From an uncultured Lachnospiraceae bacterium (GTDB taxonomy: Bacteria; Bacillota; Clostridia; Lachnospirales; Lachnospiraceae): a stretch of DNA of 59,496 bases. The translations under genes and the position numbers were made by a program. Under the pieces are notes generated by a model. It searched no databases. It saw nothing but the letters and a program-made list of their open reading frames with translations, and had not been told where the DNA came from. The first letter of the stretch is position 1. The number at the start of each line of letters is the position of its first letter. Shown here one piece after another: positions 24,114-31,855 of this stretch. The stretch is taken from NCBI GenBank assembly GCA_900550285.1, contig URRW01000013.1:1-59496 (forward strand). The letters run 5' to 3'.

Positions 24114-25040
24114 TCAGCCCTTGACCGCGCCAACCGTGATGCCGCTGATAAAGTATTTCTGCACGAAAGGATACAGTAAAACGATCGGGCCTGTGGCAAG
24201 CACCGCGTTCGCCATTTTTACGGACTCCTGCGGGATGTCGGACAGGTTGATATACTGTCCTGCCACGGAATTTTTCAGCGCCTGCGTTTTATTGACGATT
24301 TCATAAAGCGTGTACTGCAGGGGCTTTATGTCCACCTTCGAGCTTAAAAACAGGGAGGACTGATACCATTCGTTCCAATATGCCAGAGCAAGGAACAGCC
24401 CGATGGTCGCCAGCGCCGGCTTTAACATCGGAAGGATCAGCGCCGTAAAAATTTTCATGTCGCCCGCCCCGTCGATTTTTCCGGATTCCGTGATCTCATG
24501 CGGGATCGCCTTGACAAAGTTTTTCATCAGGATGATCAGCCACGGCGACATCAGAAGCGGCAGAAGCACTGCCAGGTAGTTGTCTTTTAAATGATACCAC
24601 TGCACCATTACCAGATAGTACGGCGCAAGCCCTGCCGAGAACAGGCTCGTAAAGTAAATGTAGAAGGAAATCCCATTCCGGAACGGAAAGTCCTTTCTCT
24701 GCAGCGCATATCCGGTCATTGCGATGATCGTCAGACCGATCAGCGTGCCGATAATGGTCATTACGATCGTCAACGCATACGACCACCAGATCGCGCCGCC
24801 CTTGCAAACCATTTCATACGCTTTCAGCGTAAAATCCTTCGGGATAAGCTGAACGCCCTCCGCGCGGATCGTCGTCTCGCTCGTAAAGGAAGTACTGACG
24901 ATGATAATAAACGGAATGAGGCAGCAGACCGCGTATATTGTCATAAATACATATCCAAAGCCCCTGATGATCCTGTCCGATGTGCCGATCTTTACCTTCG
25001 CACCGGAATCCATCATATCTTTGTCCTGTTTTTTTGCCAT
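24114..25040 (-). CDS. Carbohydrate ABC transporter permease (LplC/YtcP type)
   Basis: A 308-residue membrane permease with six hydrophobic segments. The EAA-type loop that contacts the ATPase is visible in ESGKIDGAGDMKIFTALILP (about residues 197-216). The C-terminus VQKYFISGITVGAVKG is typical of LplC-type subunits. It lies 21 bases downstream of the partner permease and 84 bases upstream of the binding protein. Together they form the membrane channel of one importer. Confidence 0.92.
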   Translation of the reverse strand: MAKKQDKDMMDSGAKVKIGTSDRIIRGFGYVFMTIYAVCCLIPFIIIVSTSFTSETTIRAEGVQLIPKDFTLKAYEMVCKGGAIWWSYALTIVMTIIGTLIGLTIIAMTGYALQRKDFPFRNGISFYIYFTSLFSAGLAPYYLVMVQWYHLKDNYLAVLLPLLMSPWLIILMKNFVKAIPHEITESGKIDGAGDMKIFTALILPMLKPALATIGLFLALAYWNEWYQSSLFLSSKVDIKPLQYTLYEIVNKTQALKNSVAGQYINLSDIPQESVKMANAVLATGPIVLLYPFVQKYFISGITVGAVKG

Positions 25041-25061
25041 GATTTTAACCTCCGATCCCGA

Positions 25062-26003
25062 TCAGAACAGGGAATAATCCGGTTCTATTTTTTTCACGAT
25101 ATAGTTGACCGTCATAACGATGATAAAGCCGACCACCGACTGATACAGACCGACTGCAGACGCCGTTGCGAAGTTGAAGTCTGTCATGGTCGCACGGTAT
25201 ACATACGTTTCGATGATGTCCGTCGTATTGTAGAGCACCGGATTTGTTCCGACGATGTTGTAGAACAGTCCGAAGTTGCCTCTTACGATGCCGCCCAGCG
25301 CGAACAAAAGCAGGATGATCATCGTCGGTTTCAGGGAAGGAAGGATAATGTAGCGGATCCTCTGGAAGCCGTTTGCGCCGTCCACCTTTGCCGCCTCCAT
25401 CATCTCTCCGTCGATACCCATGATCGCCGCGAAGTAAACGACTGACTGATAGCCCGCCTGCTGCCACAAATACACAAGCACCATGATTACCGGCCACACG
25501 CCCGGTTCCGAATAGGGCTGCCATCTTTCCATCCCGAGGCTTACGAGGATGTTATTTACGAAACCGGTATCATAGTTTAACAGGTTGAATACCAGAAGTC
25601 CGATCAGAACCTGTGAAATAAAGTAGGGCAGGAACATGATCGTCTGGGATACCTTCTTGAACCATTTGCATCTCATTTCGTTTAAAAGGATCGCCACGAA
25701 CACCGCAAGCAGGTTTCCCAAAAGGATGAACGCCAGATTGTACAGCACCGTGTTCCGCGTCAGATCCCACAGCTTCCCGGAGCTTAGTAGGAACTCGAAG
25801 TTGTCCAGCCCCACGAACTTACTGCCGAAAATGCCTTTCCGGTAATTGAATTTTACAAACGCGACATAGATGCCCGGCAGGGGCACATAGTTAAAGGCAA
25901 AGAAGAACAGCACTGCCGGCGTACACATCAGAAGAAGGGTCTTGTGCCGCTTTACCTTCTGGAAAAAGGTCAGATCACTTTTTGACTTTTGCTTTTTCAT
26001 CAT
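25062..26003 (-). CDS. Carbohydrate ABC transporter permease (LplB/YteP type)
   Basis: A 313-residue permease, first gene of the importer operon. It has six membrane segments and the EAA loop EAAKVDGANGFQRIRYIILP near residues 207-226. The start (ATG ATG) follows a GGAGAGTGAGG site. A consensus promoter with a LacI-type operator lies upstream (26041-26090), so the operon is expected to be induced by the sugar that the LacI regulator senses. Confidence 0.92.
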   Translation of the reverse strand: MMKKQKSKSDLTFFQKVKRHKTLLLMCTPAVLFFFAFNYVPLPGIYVAFVKFNYRKGIFGSKFVGLDNFEFLLSSGKLWDLTRNTVLYNLAFILLGNLLAVFVAILLNEMRCKWFKKVSQTIMFLPYFISQVLIGLLVFNLLNYDTGFVNNILVSLGMERWQPYSEPGVWPVIMVLVYLWQQAGYQSVVYFAAIMGIDGEMMEAAKVDGANGFQRIRYIILPSLKPTMIILLLFALGGIVRGNFGLFYNIVGTNPVLYNTTDIIETYVYRATMTDFNFATASAVGLYQSVVGFIIVMTVNYIVKKIEPDYSLF

Positions 26004-26040
26004 TCAACCTCACTCTCCTCGTTGATCTGAGTTGCTATTT

Positions 26041-26054
26041 TGCAACCGATTTCA
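26041..26054. promoter_or_regulatory. LacI-type operator of the importer operon
   Basis: On the minus strand TGAAATCGGTTGCA, a near-palindrome one mismatch from the cre/LacI consensus. It lies 8 bases downstream of the -10 box, where a bound repressor would block transcription. It matches 12 of 14 bases of the site at 27375-27388 in front of the LacI gene. Confidence 0.6.
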
Positions 26055-26061
26055 TATTTAT

Positions 26062-26090
26062 ATAATAGCACTATCGCTTAACATTTTCAA
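26062..26090 (-). promoter_or_regulatory. Promoter of the sugar importer/GH35 operon
   Basis: On the minus strand TTGAAA (26085-26090) and TATTAT (26062-26067) with a 17-base spacer, about 60 bases upstream of the first permease gene. Confidence 0.65.
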
Positions 26091-26174
26091 CTTGTAATTA
26101 TCACTTTTTACCAATTTCGGACATTTTTACAATTTCAAAATGGCAGTTTTGTATATTTTTGCTGATACAGGTGT

Positions 26175-26212
26175 AAAAAAAGAGAGCCGTGCCTCTTTCG
26201 GCACAGCCCTGT
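26175..26212 (-). terminator. Terminator of the lacI gene
   Basis: On the minus strand a GC-rich stem (arms 26200-26208 and 26185-26193, one mismatch, loop GAAAGA) is followed by a run of seven T residues. It separates lacI from the importer operon. Confidence 0.65.
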
Positions 26213-26236
26213 GTCCTCTTTTTTCTGAATTCGGTA

Positions 26237-27325
26237 TCAGACAGCCTTTGGCGCAGCCCCGCTGCTCTCCCGTTTCACAAGCGAGGGAGTCACCGTGATC
26301 AGCTGCCGCCGTTCTCCCCCGTTGATCTCCTCGATTGCCCGGTTTACAAGCGCCTTCCCAAATTCCTCATAATCATAGTCAGTGCTCGTCAGGCGCGGGA
26401 TCATCAGATCCGCGATGTAGGTGTTGTCAAAGCTGACAAGGGAAATGTCCTGCGGGATCTTAAGCCCGTGCTCCAGAATGCTGCGCATGATCCCCGCCGC
26501 CGCAAAGTCGTTGACCGCGATTACCGCCGTCACCCGGATCTTTTTGTCAAACAGCCGGTTCATCAGCTCGTAGCCGCATTTTTCATTGTAACCGTCCTTC
26601 TCGTCATAACCGCCCTCCATCACAAGCTCCGGGTCGTAGGAAAGATTGTGCTCCTTTAGGATCAGCTTGTAGCGCAGGATCTTTTCATAGGTAGAAAGCA
26701 CGTCCATCCGTCCGCCCAGAAACGCGATCCGTTCATGCCCCAGCCCTACCAGATGGTTCATCAAAAGATCCATTGCCGCCATGCTGTCGATCCGCACCAT
26801 GCTGCACTGCGTCCCCTCCAGCTTTCCGGTCACGACCACGGGGACGCTCGCCATTACCTGATTGACCAGCTCCACATATTCCATATTGGAAATAAGGTCG
26901 TCCACCCTGCCGCCCATCTGGATGATGGCGTCCACCTGCTGCGCCTGCAGCCGTTCCAGCATCTGCTTTTCCATTTCCAGCTCGCCCATCGTATTGAACA
27001 AAAGCACGGAATAGCCCGCCTTCCTCGCCGCCTGCTCGCACGCTACAAAAAGCTCTGCATAATAAGGGTTTCTCACATCCGCCGTCAGGATCCCGATCAC
27101 CTTGCTCTTCGTATCCGCCAGCCCCTTTGCAAGGGCGTTTGGCTTGAAATTGTATTTCCTGACAAGCTCCATTACCTTCTCTTTTTTCTCCGGACGCACG
27201 TTGGCGCTCTTTGTCAGCACCCTCGATACCGTCGCGGCGGAAACCCCCGCTTCCTTCGCAATGTCATAGATCGTTATGACCTTGCTGCCTTCATTTCCTT
27301 TTGACGTCTGCATCGTAATCTCCAT
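26237..27325 (-). CDS. LacI-family transcriptional regulator
   Basis: A 362-residue repressor-type regulator. The N-terminal helix-turn-helix and hinge are classical: ITIYDIAKEAGVSAATVSRV (about 18-37) and the hinge NALAKGLADTKSKVIG (about 63-78). The rest is a periplasmic-binding-protein-like sensor domain (about 75-350). The first residues are uncertain; an internal start is possible, but the frame before the HTH is short. Its own promoter carries a perfect LacI-type operator, and a near-identical site precedes the adjacent importer operon. Most likely it represses both and releases DNA on binding an oligosaccharide. Confidence 0.93.
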   Translation of the reverse strand: MEITMQTSKGNEGSKVITIYDIAKEAGVSAATVSRVLTKSANVRPEKKEKVMELVRKYNFKPNALAKGLADTKSKVIGILTADVRNPYYAELFVACEQAARKAGYSVLLFNTMGELEMEKQMLERLQAQQVDAIIQMGGRVDDLISNMEYVELVNQVMASVPVVVTGKLEGTQCSMVRIDSMAAMDLLMNHLVGLGHERIAFLGGRMDVLSTYEKILRYKLILKEHNLSYDPELVMEGGYDEKDGYNEKCGYELMNRLFDKKIRVTAVIAVNDFAAAGIMRSILEHGLKIPQDISLVSFDNTYIADLMIPRLTSTDYDYEEFGKALVNRAIEEINGGERRQLITVTPSLVKRESSGAAPKAV

Positions 27326-27374
27326 TCTGAAAAGCGCGCCTTTCCTGCGCTTTCCCAGCGATCTTCCCCTCTCT

Positions 27375-27388
27375 TGAAATCGCTTTCA
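27375..27388. promoter_or_regulatory. Perfect LacI-type/cre-like operator at the lacI promoter
   Basis: TGAAATCGCTTTCA fits every position of the cre consensus TGWAANCGNTNWCA and has 5-bp perfect arms. It starts 9 bases downstream of the -10 box of lacI. It could be bound by the adjacent LacI protein (autoregulation) or by CcpA; the paired site at 26041 favours the local regulator. Confidence 0.65.
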
Positions 27389-27397
27389 TTTAGTTTC

Positions 27398-27427
27398 ATT
27401 ATAGCGGAGCGGCTGTTTTTCCGTCAA
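27398..27427 (-). promoter_or_regulatory. Promoter of the lacI gene
   Basis: On the minus strand TTGACG (27422-27427) and a perfect TATAAT (27398-27403) spaced by 18 bases. Confidence 0.7.
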
Positions 27428-27609
27428 TATGGATAAATTACCAAAAATTCGTCAATTTTTTCTGCCTTACGCATACTGGTATGGTAAAAAAATCATAAAA
27501 TGGCACTTTCAATCAGTCCATTCATTGCGTATCATCATATAAAGTATTCGGACCGGCAGCCCGCTGCCGCAAAGATACCGTAAAAGAATACAGTAAGGGA
27601 GTATCCGAC

Positions 27610-28209
27610 ATGAAAAATGAAAAAATCCAGAAAACCGTCATGACCGGCGTATTCGCCGCTCTTTCCTACGTTGTGTTTACCTTTCTGCAGTTTAAGATCC
27701 CGCTCCCCGGAGGGGACGCCACCTCGATCCATTTAGGAAACGCCGTCTGCGTGCTCGGCGCGCTCATCCTCGGAGGCCCTCTGGGCGGGCTGGGCGGAGC
27801 CATCGGTATGACCATCGGGGATCTTTTCGATCCGGTCTATGTGATCTACGCCCCCAAGACCTTTTTATTGAAATTGTGCATCGGCCTGATCACCGGCACG
27901 ATCGCCCACCGCTTCGGGCACATCACCCACCTGACCGACCGGGCAAGAATCGCGCGCTGGGCAGCGCTTGCCGCCATCGGCGGGCTTTTGTTCAATACGG
28001 TCTTTGATCCGCTTGTGGGCTATCTTTACAAGATCCTCATCCTCGGCAAGCCCGCCGCCGATGTGGCGCTTGCCTGGAATATCGCCTCCACGTCCATCAA
28101 TACCGTGCTGTCTGCGATCGTTTCCGTGCTCGTCTATCTGGCGCTTCTGCCCGCCCTCAAAAAATCCGGGCTCTTCTTCCGGATCGGGAAGGAGGGGACA
28201 AAGGCATGA
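27610..28209 (+). CDS. ECF transporter S component, probably for a vitamin B6 compound
   Basis: A 199-residue membrane protein with about six helices. The ECF S-component pattern is seen in LSYVVFTFLQFKIPLPGGDA, HLGNAVCVLGALILGGPLGG and GDLFDPVYVIYAPKTFLLK. S components capture one micronutrient and share an energising EcfAA'T module encoded elsewhere. The next gene overlaps it by 4 bases (ATGA) and encodes a pyridoxal-type kinase, which argues that the substrate is pyridoxine or pyridoxal. A GGGAG site precedes the start. No known riboswitch is visible upstream. Confidence 0.85.
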   Translation: MKNEKIQKTVMTGVFAALSYVVFTFLQFKIPLPGGDATSIHLGNAVCVLGALILGGPLGGLGGAIGMTIGDLFDPVYVIYAPKTFLLKLCIGLITGTIAHRFGHITHLTDRARIARWAALAAIGGLLFNTVFDPLVGYLYKILILGKPAADVALAWNIASTSINTVLSAIVSVLVYLALLPALKKSGLFFRIGKEGTKA

Positions 28210-29060
28210 CGCACCGCATCCCGCCGAAAGTTGCAGCGATCAACAGCTTTGCGGGCTACGGGCGCTGCTCTACAACGGAAGTCCTGCCGATCTTAAGCGT
28301 GATGGGCGTGCAGGCGTGCCCCGTGCCCACCTCCGTTTTTTCAAACCACACGGGCTTTCCGTCCTTTTTCTGTCAGGATCTGACCGCCCAGATGCCCGGC
28401 TATCTGGAACAGTGGAACCGGATGGGGCTTGTGTTTGACGGTATTTTCTGCGGTTTTCTCGGCAAAAAAGAGCAGATCCCCGTGGTTTCCTCCTTTATCA
28501 GAAGCCAGAAAGAAAAGGGCTCCTCTGCCGTCCTCATCGACCCCGTCATGGGCGACGGCGGAAAAGCCTACCGCACCGTTACCAAACAGCACTGTCTTGA
28601 TTTAAAAGGGCTTACGGCGCTGGCAGACATCGTCACACCAAACATCACTGAAGCCTGCCTTCTGACAGATACCCCGTGGAAAGACGGGGGCTGGACAGAT
28701 TGCGAGCTGGAAGGCATCTGCCGAAAGCTCCACGCCCTCGGTCCTGAAAAGATCGTCATTACCGGGCTTCCCCTTTCTGCACAGACGGGCGGCGGGTTTT
28801 TAAACTTCCTCTCCGTAAAAAAGAAGGACACGATCTGTTTTTCCCGCTGTGAAATGCCTTCCGCCGGTCAGTCCCGCCACGGGACGGGCGATATTTTCGC
28901 GGCGATCCTTTCCGCCGACGCGGTAAAGGGCGTCGATTTTGAAGCCTCCGTCCAAAAGGCAGCGCGCTTTATCGCAGACTGCATCCGCCTTTCCGACCGT
29001 CTGGGCATCCCCGAGCCGGAGGGCGTCTGCTTTGAAAATCTGCTGGGGCAGCTGCTTTGA
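28206..29060 (+). CDS. pdxY: Pyridoxal/pyridoxamine kinase (PdxY/PdxK family)
   Basis: A 284-residue ribokinase-like enzyme that phosphorylates pyridoxal or pyridoxine with ATP. Typical elements are the N-terminal INSFAGYGRCSTTEVLPIL (about 11-29), VLIDPVMGDGGKAY (about 109-122) and the catalytic/anion-hole motif SRHGTGDIFAAIL (about 222-234, with Asp228). It is translationally coupled to the upstream ECF S component, giving an uptake-and-trap pair. The stop codon lies in the first copy of a repeated terminator element. Confidence 0.9.
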   Translation: MTHRIPPKVAAINSFAGYGRCSTTEVLPILSVMGVQACPVPTSVFSNHTGFPSFFCQDLTAQMPGYLEQWNRMGLVFDGIFCGFLGKKEQIPVVSSFIRSQKEKGSSAVLIDPVMGDGGKAYRTVTKQHCLDLKGLTALADIVTPNITEACLLTDTPWKDGGWTDCELEGICRKLHALGPEKIVITGLPLSAQTGGGFLNFLSVKKKDTICFSRCEMPSAGQSRHGTGDIFAAILSADAVKGVDFEASVQKAARFIADCIRLSDRLGIPEPEGVCFENLLGQLL

Positions 29061-29148
29061 ACGCATAAAGCAGCTGCTTTGATCACACTGCTTCTTTGAA
29101 CGCGTAAAGGACAGCTGCCTTTGATCACGCAGCTGCCCTTTACGCGTT
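29055..29148. terminator. Bidirectional terminator with an imperfect tandem duplication
   Basis: Arms 29099-29110 and 29112-29118 pair with 29137-29148 and 29129-29135 (about 19 pairs in all, loop CTTTGATCAC), with T-rich DNA to the right and A-rich DNA to the left. The left half (29056-29086) repeats the start of the hairpin at 29095-29128, so the unit was duplicated. The kdpE stop codon is inside the right arm and the pdxY stop is in the first copy. Confidence 0.75.
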
Positions 29149-29850
29149 GTTTTCCTCTTCCGCCATCCGGTATCCCACGCCGATCTCGGTGAACAGATAT
29201 GCCGGTTCGGCGGGATTTTTTTCCAGCTTTCTGCGGATATTTGCCATGTTGACCCGTAAAATCCGGTTATTGTCGTCCATATAAGGCCCCCACACATGGG
29301 AAATGATCGCGTCATAGGTCATCACGCGCCCCGCGTTCCGCGCCAGAAACGCCACGATCTTATATTCCACCTGCGTCAGATGCACCTCCGTCCCCTCGAC
29401 CTTCAAAAGCCGCTTTCCAAAATCCAGCTCCAGCGCGCCTACCCGGAACACCTCCGACGGCTGGCGAGCACCCGCCGCCACCGCGCCGTGCCGAAGCGCC
29501 GTCCGCACCCGCGCCAGAAGCTCCGACGAGCCCACCGGCTTTGTCACATAATCGTCCGCGCCCAGATCCAGCGCCTCCACCTTATCCTTTTCCTGGCTGC
29601 GCGCCGAAATTACCACGATCGGAAGCATCGACCAGCTGCGCACGCTTTTGATCACGTCCACGCCGTCCCGGTCGGGAAGCCCCAGATCCAGCAGGATCAG
29701 GTCGGGACAAAGGGAGGCGGAAAGGGCGATCCCTTCCGCTGCCGTTTTGGCGCACACTGCCTTATATCCCTGCGCCTTAAGGCTCGTCGCCATAAAGTCG
29801 CTGATATTTTCCTCGTCCTCGATCAAAAGTACCGTTTCCTTTGTCTGCAT
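29140..29850 (-). CDS. KdpE-like response regulator
   Basis: A 236-residue OmpR-family regulator. The receiver domain has the acidic pocket EDEEN near residue 12, the phospho-acceptor Asp in ILLDLGLPDRDG near residue 55 and the KPVGSSELLARVR switch near residue 105. The C-terminal winged helix begins about residue 135 (LTQVEYKIVAFLARNAGRVM). It resembles KdpE. It starts directly after the kinase stop (no gap), so the pair is coupled. No kdpFABC is in the window; trkAH is 16 kb away, so the target is unknown. Confidence 0.88.
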   Translation of the reverse strand: MQTKETVLLIEDEENISDFMATSLKAQGYKAVCAKTAAEGIALSASLCPDLILLDLGLPDRDGVDVIKSVRSWSMLPIVVISARSQEKDKVEALDLGADDYVTKPVGSSELLARVRTALRHGAVAAGARQPSEVFRVGALELDFGKRLLKVEGTEVHLTQVEYKIVAFLARNAGRVMTYDAIISHVWGPYMDDNNRILRVNMANIRRKLEKNPAEPAYLFTEIGVGYRMAEEENNA

Positions 29851-31002
29851 TTATTCCTGCTCCTCTCCCGCCGGCAGCGCAAAGCACAAAAGCGCGCCGT
29901 TTTCATGATTCTGCGCCCAGATCCTTCCTCCGTGGGCGGTAATGATCGTCTTGCAGATGGAAAGCCCGATTCCCATTCCCCTGTGGCTGTCCGACTCCCT
30001 GCTGCCTGTCTGGCCTTCCCCGTCAAAAATCGTTTCCAGCCGCTCCTTCGGGATGCCCTGCCCGTAATCCTTTACAAAAAAGCAGATCTCCTTTTCGTCC
30101 TTTCGGGTAAACAGTTCGATGCTCTTATCGCTGCGCCCATGATAAAAGGCGTTTTCCATCAGATTGATGAGCACCTGCTCGATCAAAAGCGGATCCATCG
30201 GGATCATCATAAATTCTTCCGGCAAGCTCACGTTGACCCGGATTTCCGGAAGCCGCTTGCGGATGCGCTGCATCGCCTCCAGCATGACCTCCTCCACCGG
30301 CTCCGTCGATTTGTTCACGCTCGCCGTCCCGTTCTGTATCCGCGTCACGGTCAGCAGGTTTTCCACCATGTTCAAAAGCCAGTCAGCATCCTCCCCGATA
30401 TGGCGCACCATCTCCCGCTTTTTTTCCGGCGACAGCAGCGCCTCGTTTTCCAGATAGGAACTGCTTGCGCCGATGATCCCGGTCAGCGGCGTGCGCAGGT
30501 CGTGGGACACCGCCCGCAAAAGGTTGGCGCGCATCGTCTCCTTTTCCGCCTCCATCAGCCGCTTTTCCTGCGCCGCTACGATCTTTGACTGGCTCTTTGT
30601 GTACGAGGTCGCCGCGCTGATCACAACCGCGATCACAAGCATGCAAAAAAACGTGATCCGGTAGCTTGGCGACGACAGATCCAGCTCATAATACGGCTCC
30701 GTAAAAAAATAGTTGGTCAAAAGCACGCTGAACATCGCCGCCGCGATGCCCGGCACATAGCCTTCTGTAAAACGCGGGATAAAGATCAGGGCGATCGTAT
30801 AAAACATGATGATATTTACCGTCCCGTCCGAAATGAAATGATAGATCAGGCACACGGCAGTCGCCGCCGCCAGGATCGCCGCCGTCACCAGCGTATTTTT
30901 CCATGTGACCTCCCATTTCCGCAGCCAGTACGCCTTCTGCCGGATTTCTTCCGTCAGCCTCCTTCTGATCCTGTCATATAAACGCTGCCATCCCTTTATC
31001 AT
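29851..31002 (-). CDS. KdpD-like sensor histidine kinase lacking the N-terminal KdpD domain
   Basis: A 383-residue kinase. It begins with a DUF4118-type four-helix membrane region (about 38-140). It has a HisKA domain with His in LLRAVSHDLRTPLTG (about 184-198) and a HATPase with NLMENAFYHG, KDYGQGIPKERL and GMGIGLSICKTI. Full KdpD proteins are near 900 residues and carry a KdpD/USP sensor in front; that part is absent here, so the sensor is a natural short form. The start at 31002 (MIKGWQRLY) has an AAGGGAA site. It forms a pair with the response regulator immediately downstream. Confidence 0.88.
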   Translation of the reverse strand: MIKGWQRLYDRIRRRLTEEIRQKAYWLRKWEVTWKNTLVTAAILAAATAVCLIYHFISDGTVNIIMFYTIALIFIPRFTEGYVPGIAAAMFSVLLTNYFFTEPYYELDLSSPSYRITFFCMLVIAVVISAATSYTKSQSKIVAAQEKRLMEAEKETMRANLLRAVSHDLRTPLTGIIGASSSYLENEALLSPEKKREMVRHIGEDADWLLNMVENLLTVTRIQNGTASVNKSTEPVEEVMLEAMQRIRKRLPEIRVNVSLPEEFMMIPMDPLLIEQVLINLMENAFYHGRSDKSIELFTRKDEKEICFFVKDYGQGIPKERLETIFDGEGQTGSRESDSHRGMGIGLSICKTIITAHGGRIWAQNHENGALLCFALPAGEEQE

Positions 31003-31018
31003 GCGGTTCCCTTTCTGC

Positions 31019-31060
31019 AAAAAACCGGGTGCATCCAATTCCCTGCGCCCGGTTCTTTTT
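31019..31060. terminator. Terminator downstream of the flavin reductase gene
   Basis: AACCGGGTGCA and TGCGCCCGGTT form an 11-pair stem (one mismatch) with A/T runs on both sides. It ends the flavin reductase/PspC transcript before the kdpD-like gene. Confidence 0.75.
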
Positions 31061-31063
31061 CCG

Positions 31064-31573
31064 TTATGCCTCTTCCTTTACCAATACCTTTTCGATCTCT
31101 GCGATATAAAGCGTGTGGAAATCCTTCTCCGGATACCAGCGCTCCGTTACCGCTTTGTCCAGAAACGACGCTTCCTCCATAGGCTGCGCAAACAGCTTGC
31201 GGCATACAAGCGCCAGACGGCTCTCCTCAAATACCGGCGCGCCGTCCTCCTGCCGCTGCGTCAGCCCGCTTTTTGCGATCTTGTCCTCGTCCCTGCCGGA
31301 TACGGTTCCCATGTAGTTCATCATGCTGCGCAGCTCCTCCGGGAACACGCTCACGGAAAAGCGCTCCGCGCTGTCCAGAAACGTCTTTGTGTAGCGCTGC
31401 GGGCGTACCACCACATATACCACAGGCTTGCCCCACATCACGCCCACGCCGCCCCAGCTGGCGGTCATGGCGTTGCTTTTGCCGTCCTTGGACGCCGCAA
31501 CCAAAAGCCAGTCCCTGCCGATCATCGTAAAAGCATTGTCCTTTAATTCATAAGGCGAAATTTCCTGAAACAT
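31064..31573 (-). CDS. Flavin reductase family protein
   Basis: A 169-residue FMN-binding split-barrel protein. The family core AMTASWGGVGVMWGKPVVYVVV (partial) lies near residues 37-58, followed by RYTKTFLDSAERFSVSVFP. These proteins reduce flavins or bind FMN; physiological partner unknown. The start at 31573 (MFQEISPYELK) has a GGAGG site 9 bases upstream. It follows the PspC-domain gene by 37 bases and may be transcribed with the padR operon. Confidence 0.85.
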   Translation of the reverse strand: MFQEISPYELKDNAFTMIGRDWLLVAASKDGKSNAMTASWGGVGVMWGKPVVYVVVRPQRYTKTFLDSAERFSVSVFPEELRSMMNYMGTVSGRDEDKIAKSGLTQRQEDGAPVFEESRLALVCRKLFAQPMEEASFLDKAVTERWYPEKDFHTLYIAEIEKVLVKEEA

Positions 31574-31610
31574 TTTCTTCCAGCCTCCTTTTTTCCCATA
31601 CGCAGCTGCG

Positions 31611-31820
31611 TCAGTCCACGATGCCGTCATCCTCCGGAATGATCACCGACAGGATAAAATAGAGCACCAGCCCCAAAAATCCCGCGCCCGCCACAAGGCT
31701 GATCACCGCGTATAAAACGCGCACCACCGTCGCGTCGATTCCCAGATAGGTTCCCAGACCGCCGCATACGCCGCAGATCATCCGGTTCGATCTGGAACGG
31801 TATAATTTTTTTTGATTCAT
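31611..31820 (-). CDS. PspC-domain protein (69 aa)
   Basis: A small membrane protein with the PspC fold: basic start MNQKKLYRSRSNRMICGVCG, then LGTYLGIDATVVRVLYAVIS and one long hydrophobic segment (about 35-62), acidic tail EDDGIVD. PspC proteins take part in envelope-stress responses. I chose the ATG at 31820 because AGGA stands 9 bases upstream, while the ATG at 31829 directly abuts it. It is the fourth gene after padR, a common Firmicutes arrangement. Confidence 0.85.
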   Translation of the reverse strand: MNQKKLYRSRSNRMICGVCGGLGTYLGIDATVVRVLYAVISLVAGAGFLGLVLYFILSVIIPEDDGIVD

Positions 31821-31855
31821 ATTTCTCATTCCTTTCTTTCCCTGTTATCTTACCC

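Noticed and set aside
29296..30588. Plus-strand frame of 430 residues opposite the KdpDE-like genes
   Set aside because: Lies wholly antisense to two clear genes; Arg/His/Leu-rich with no domain and no ribosome binding site.
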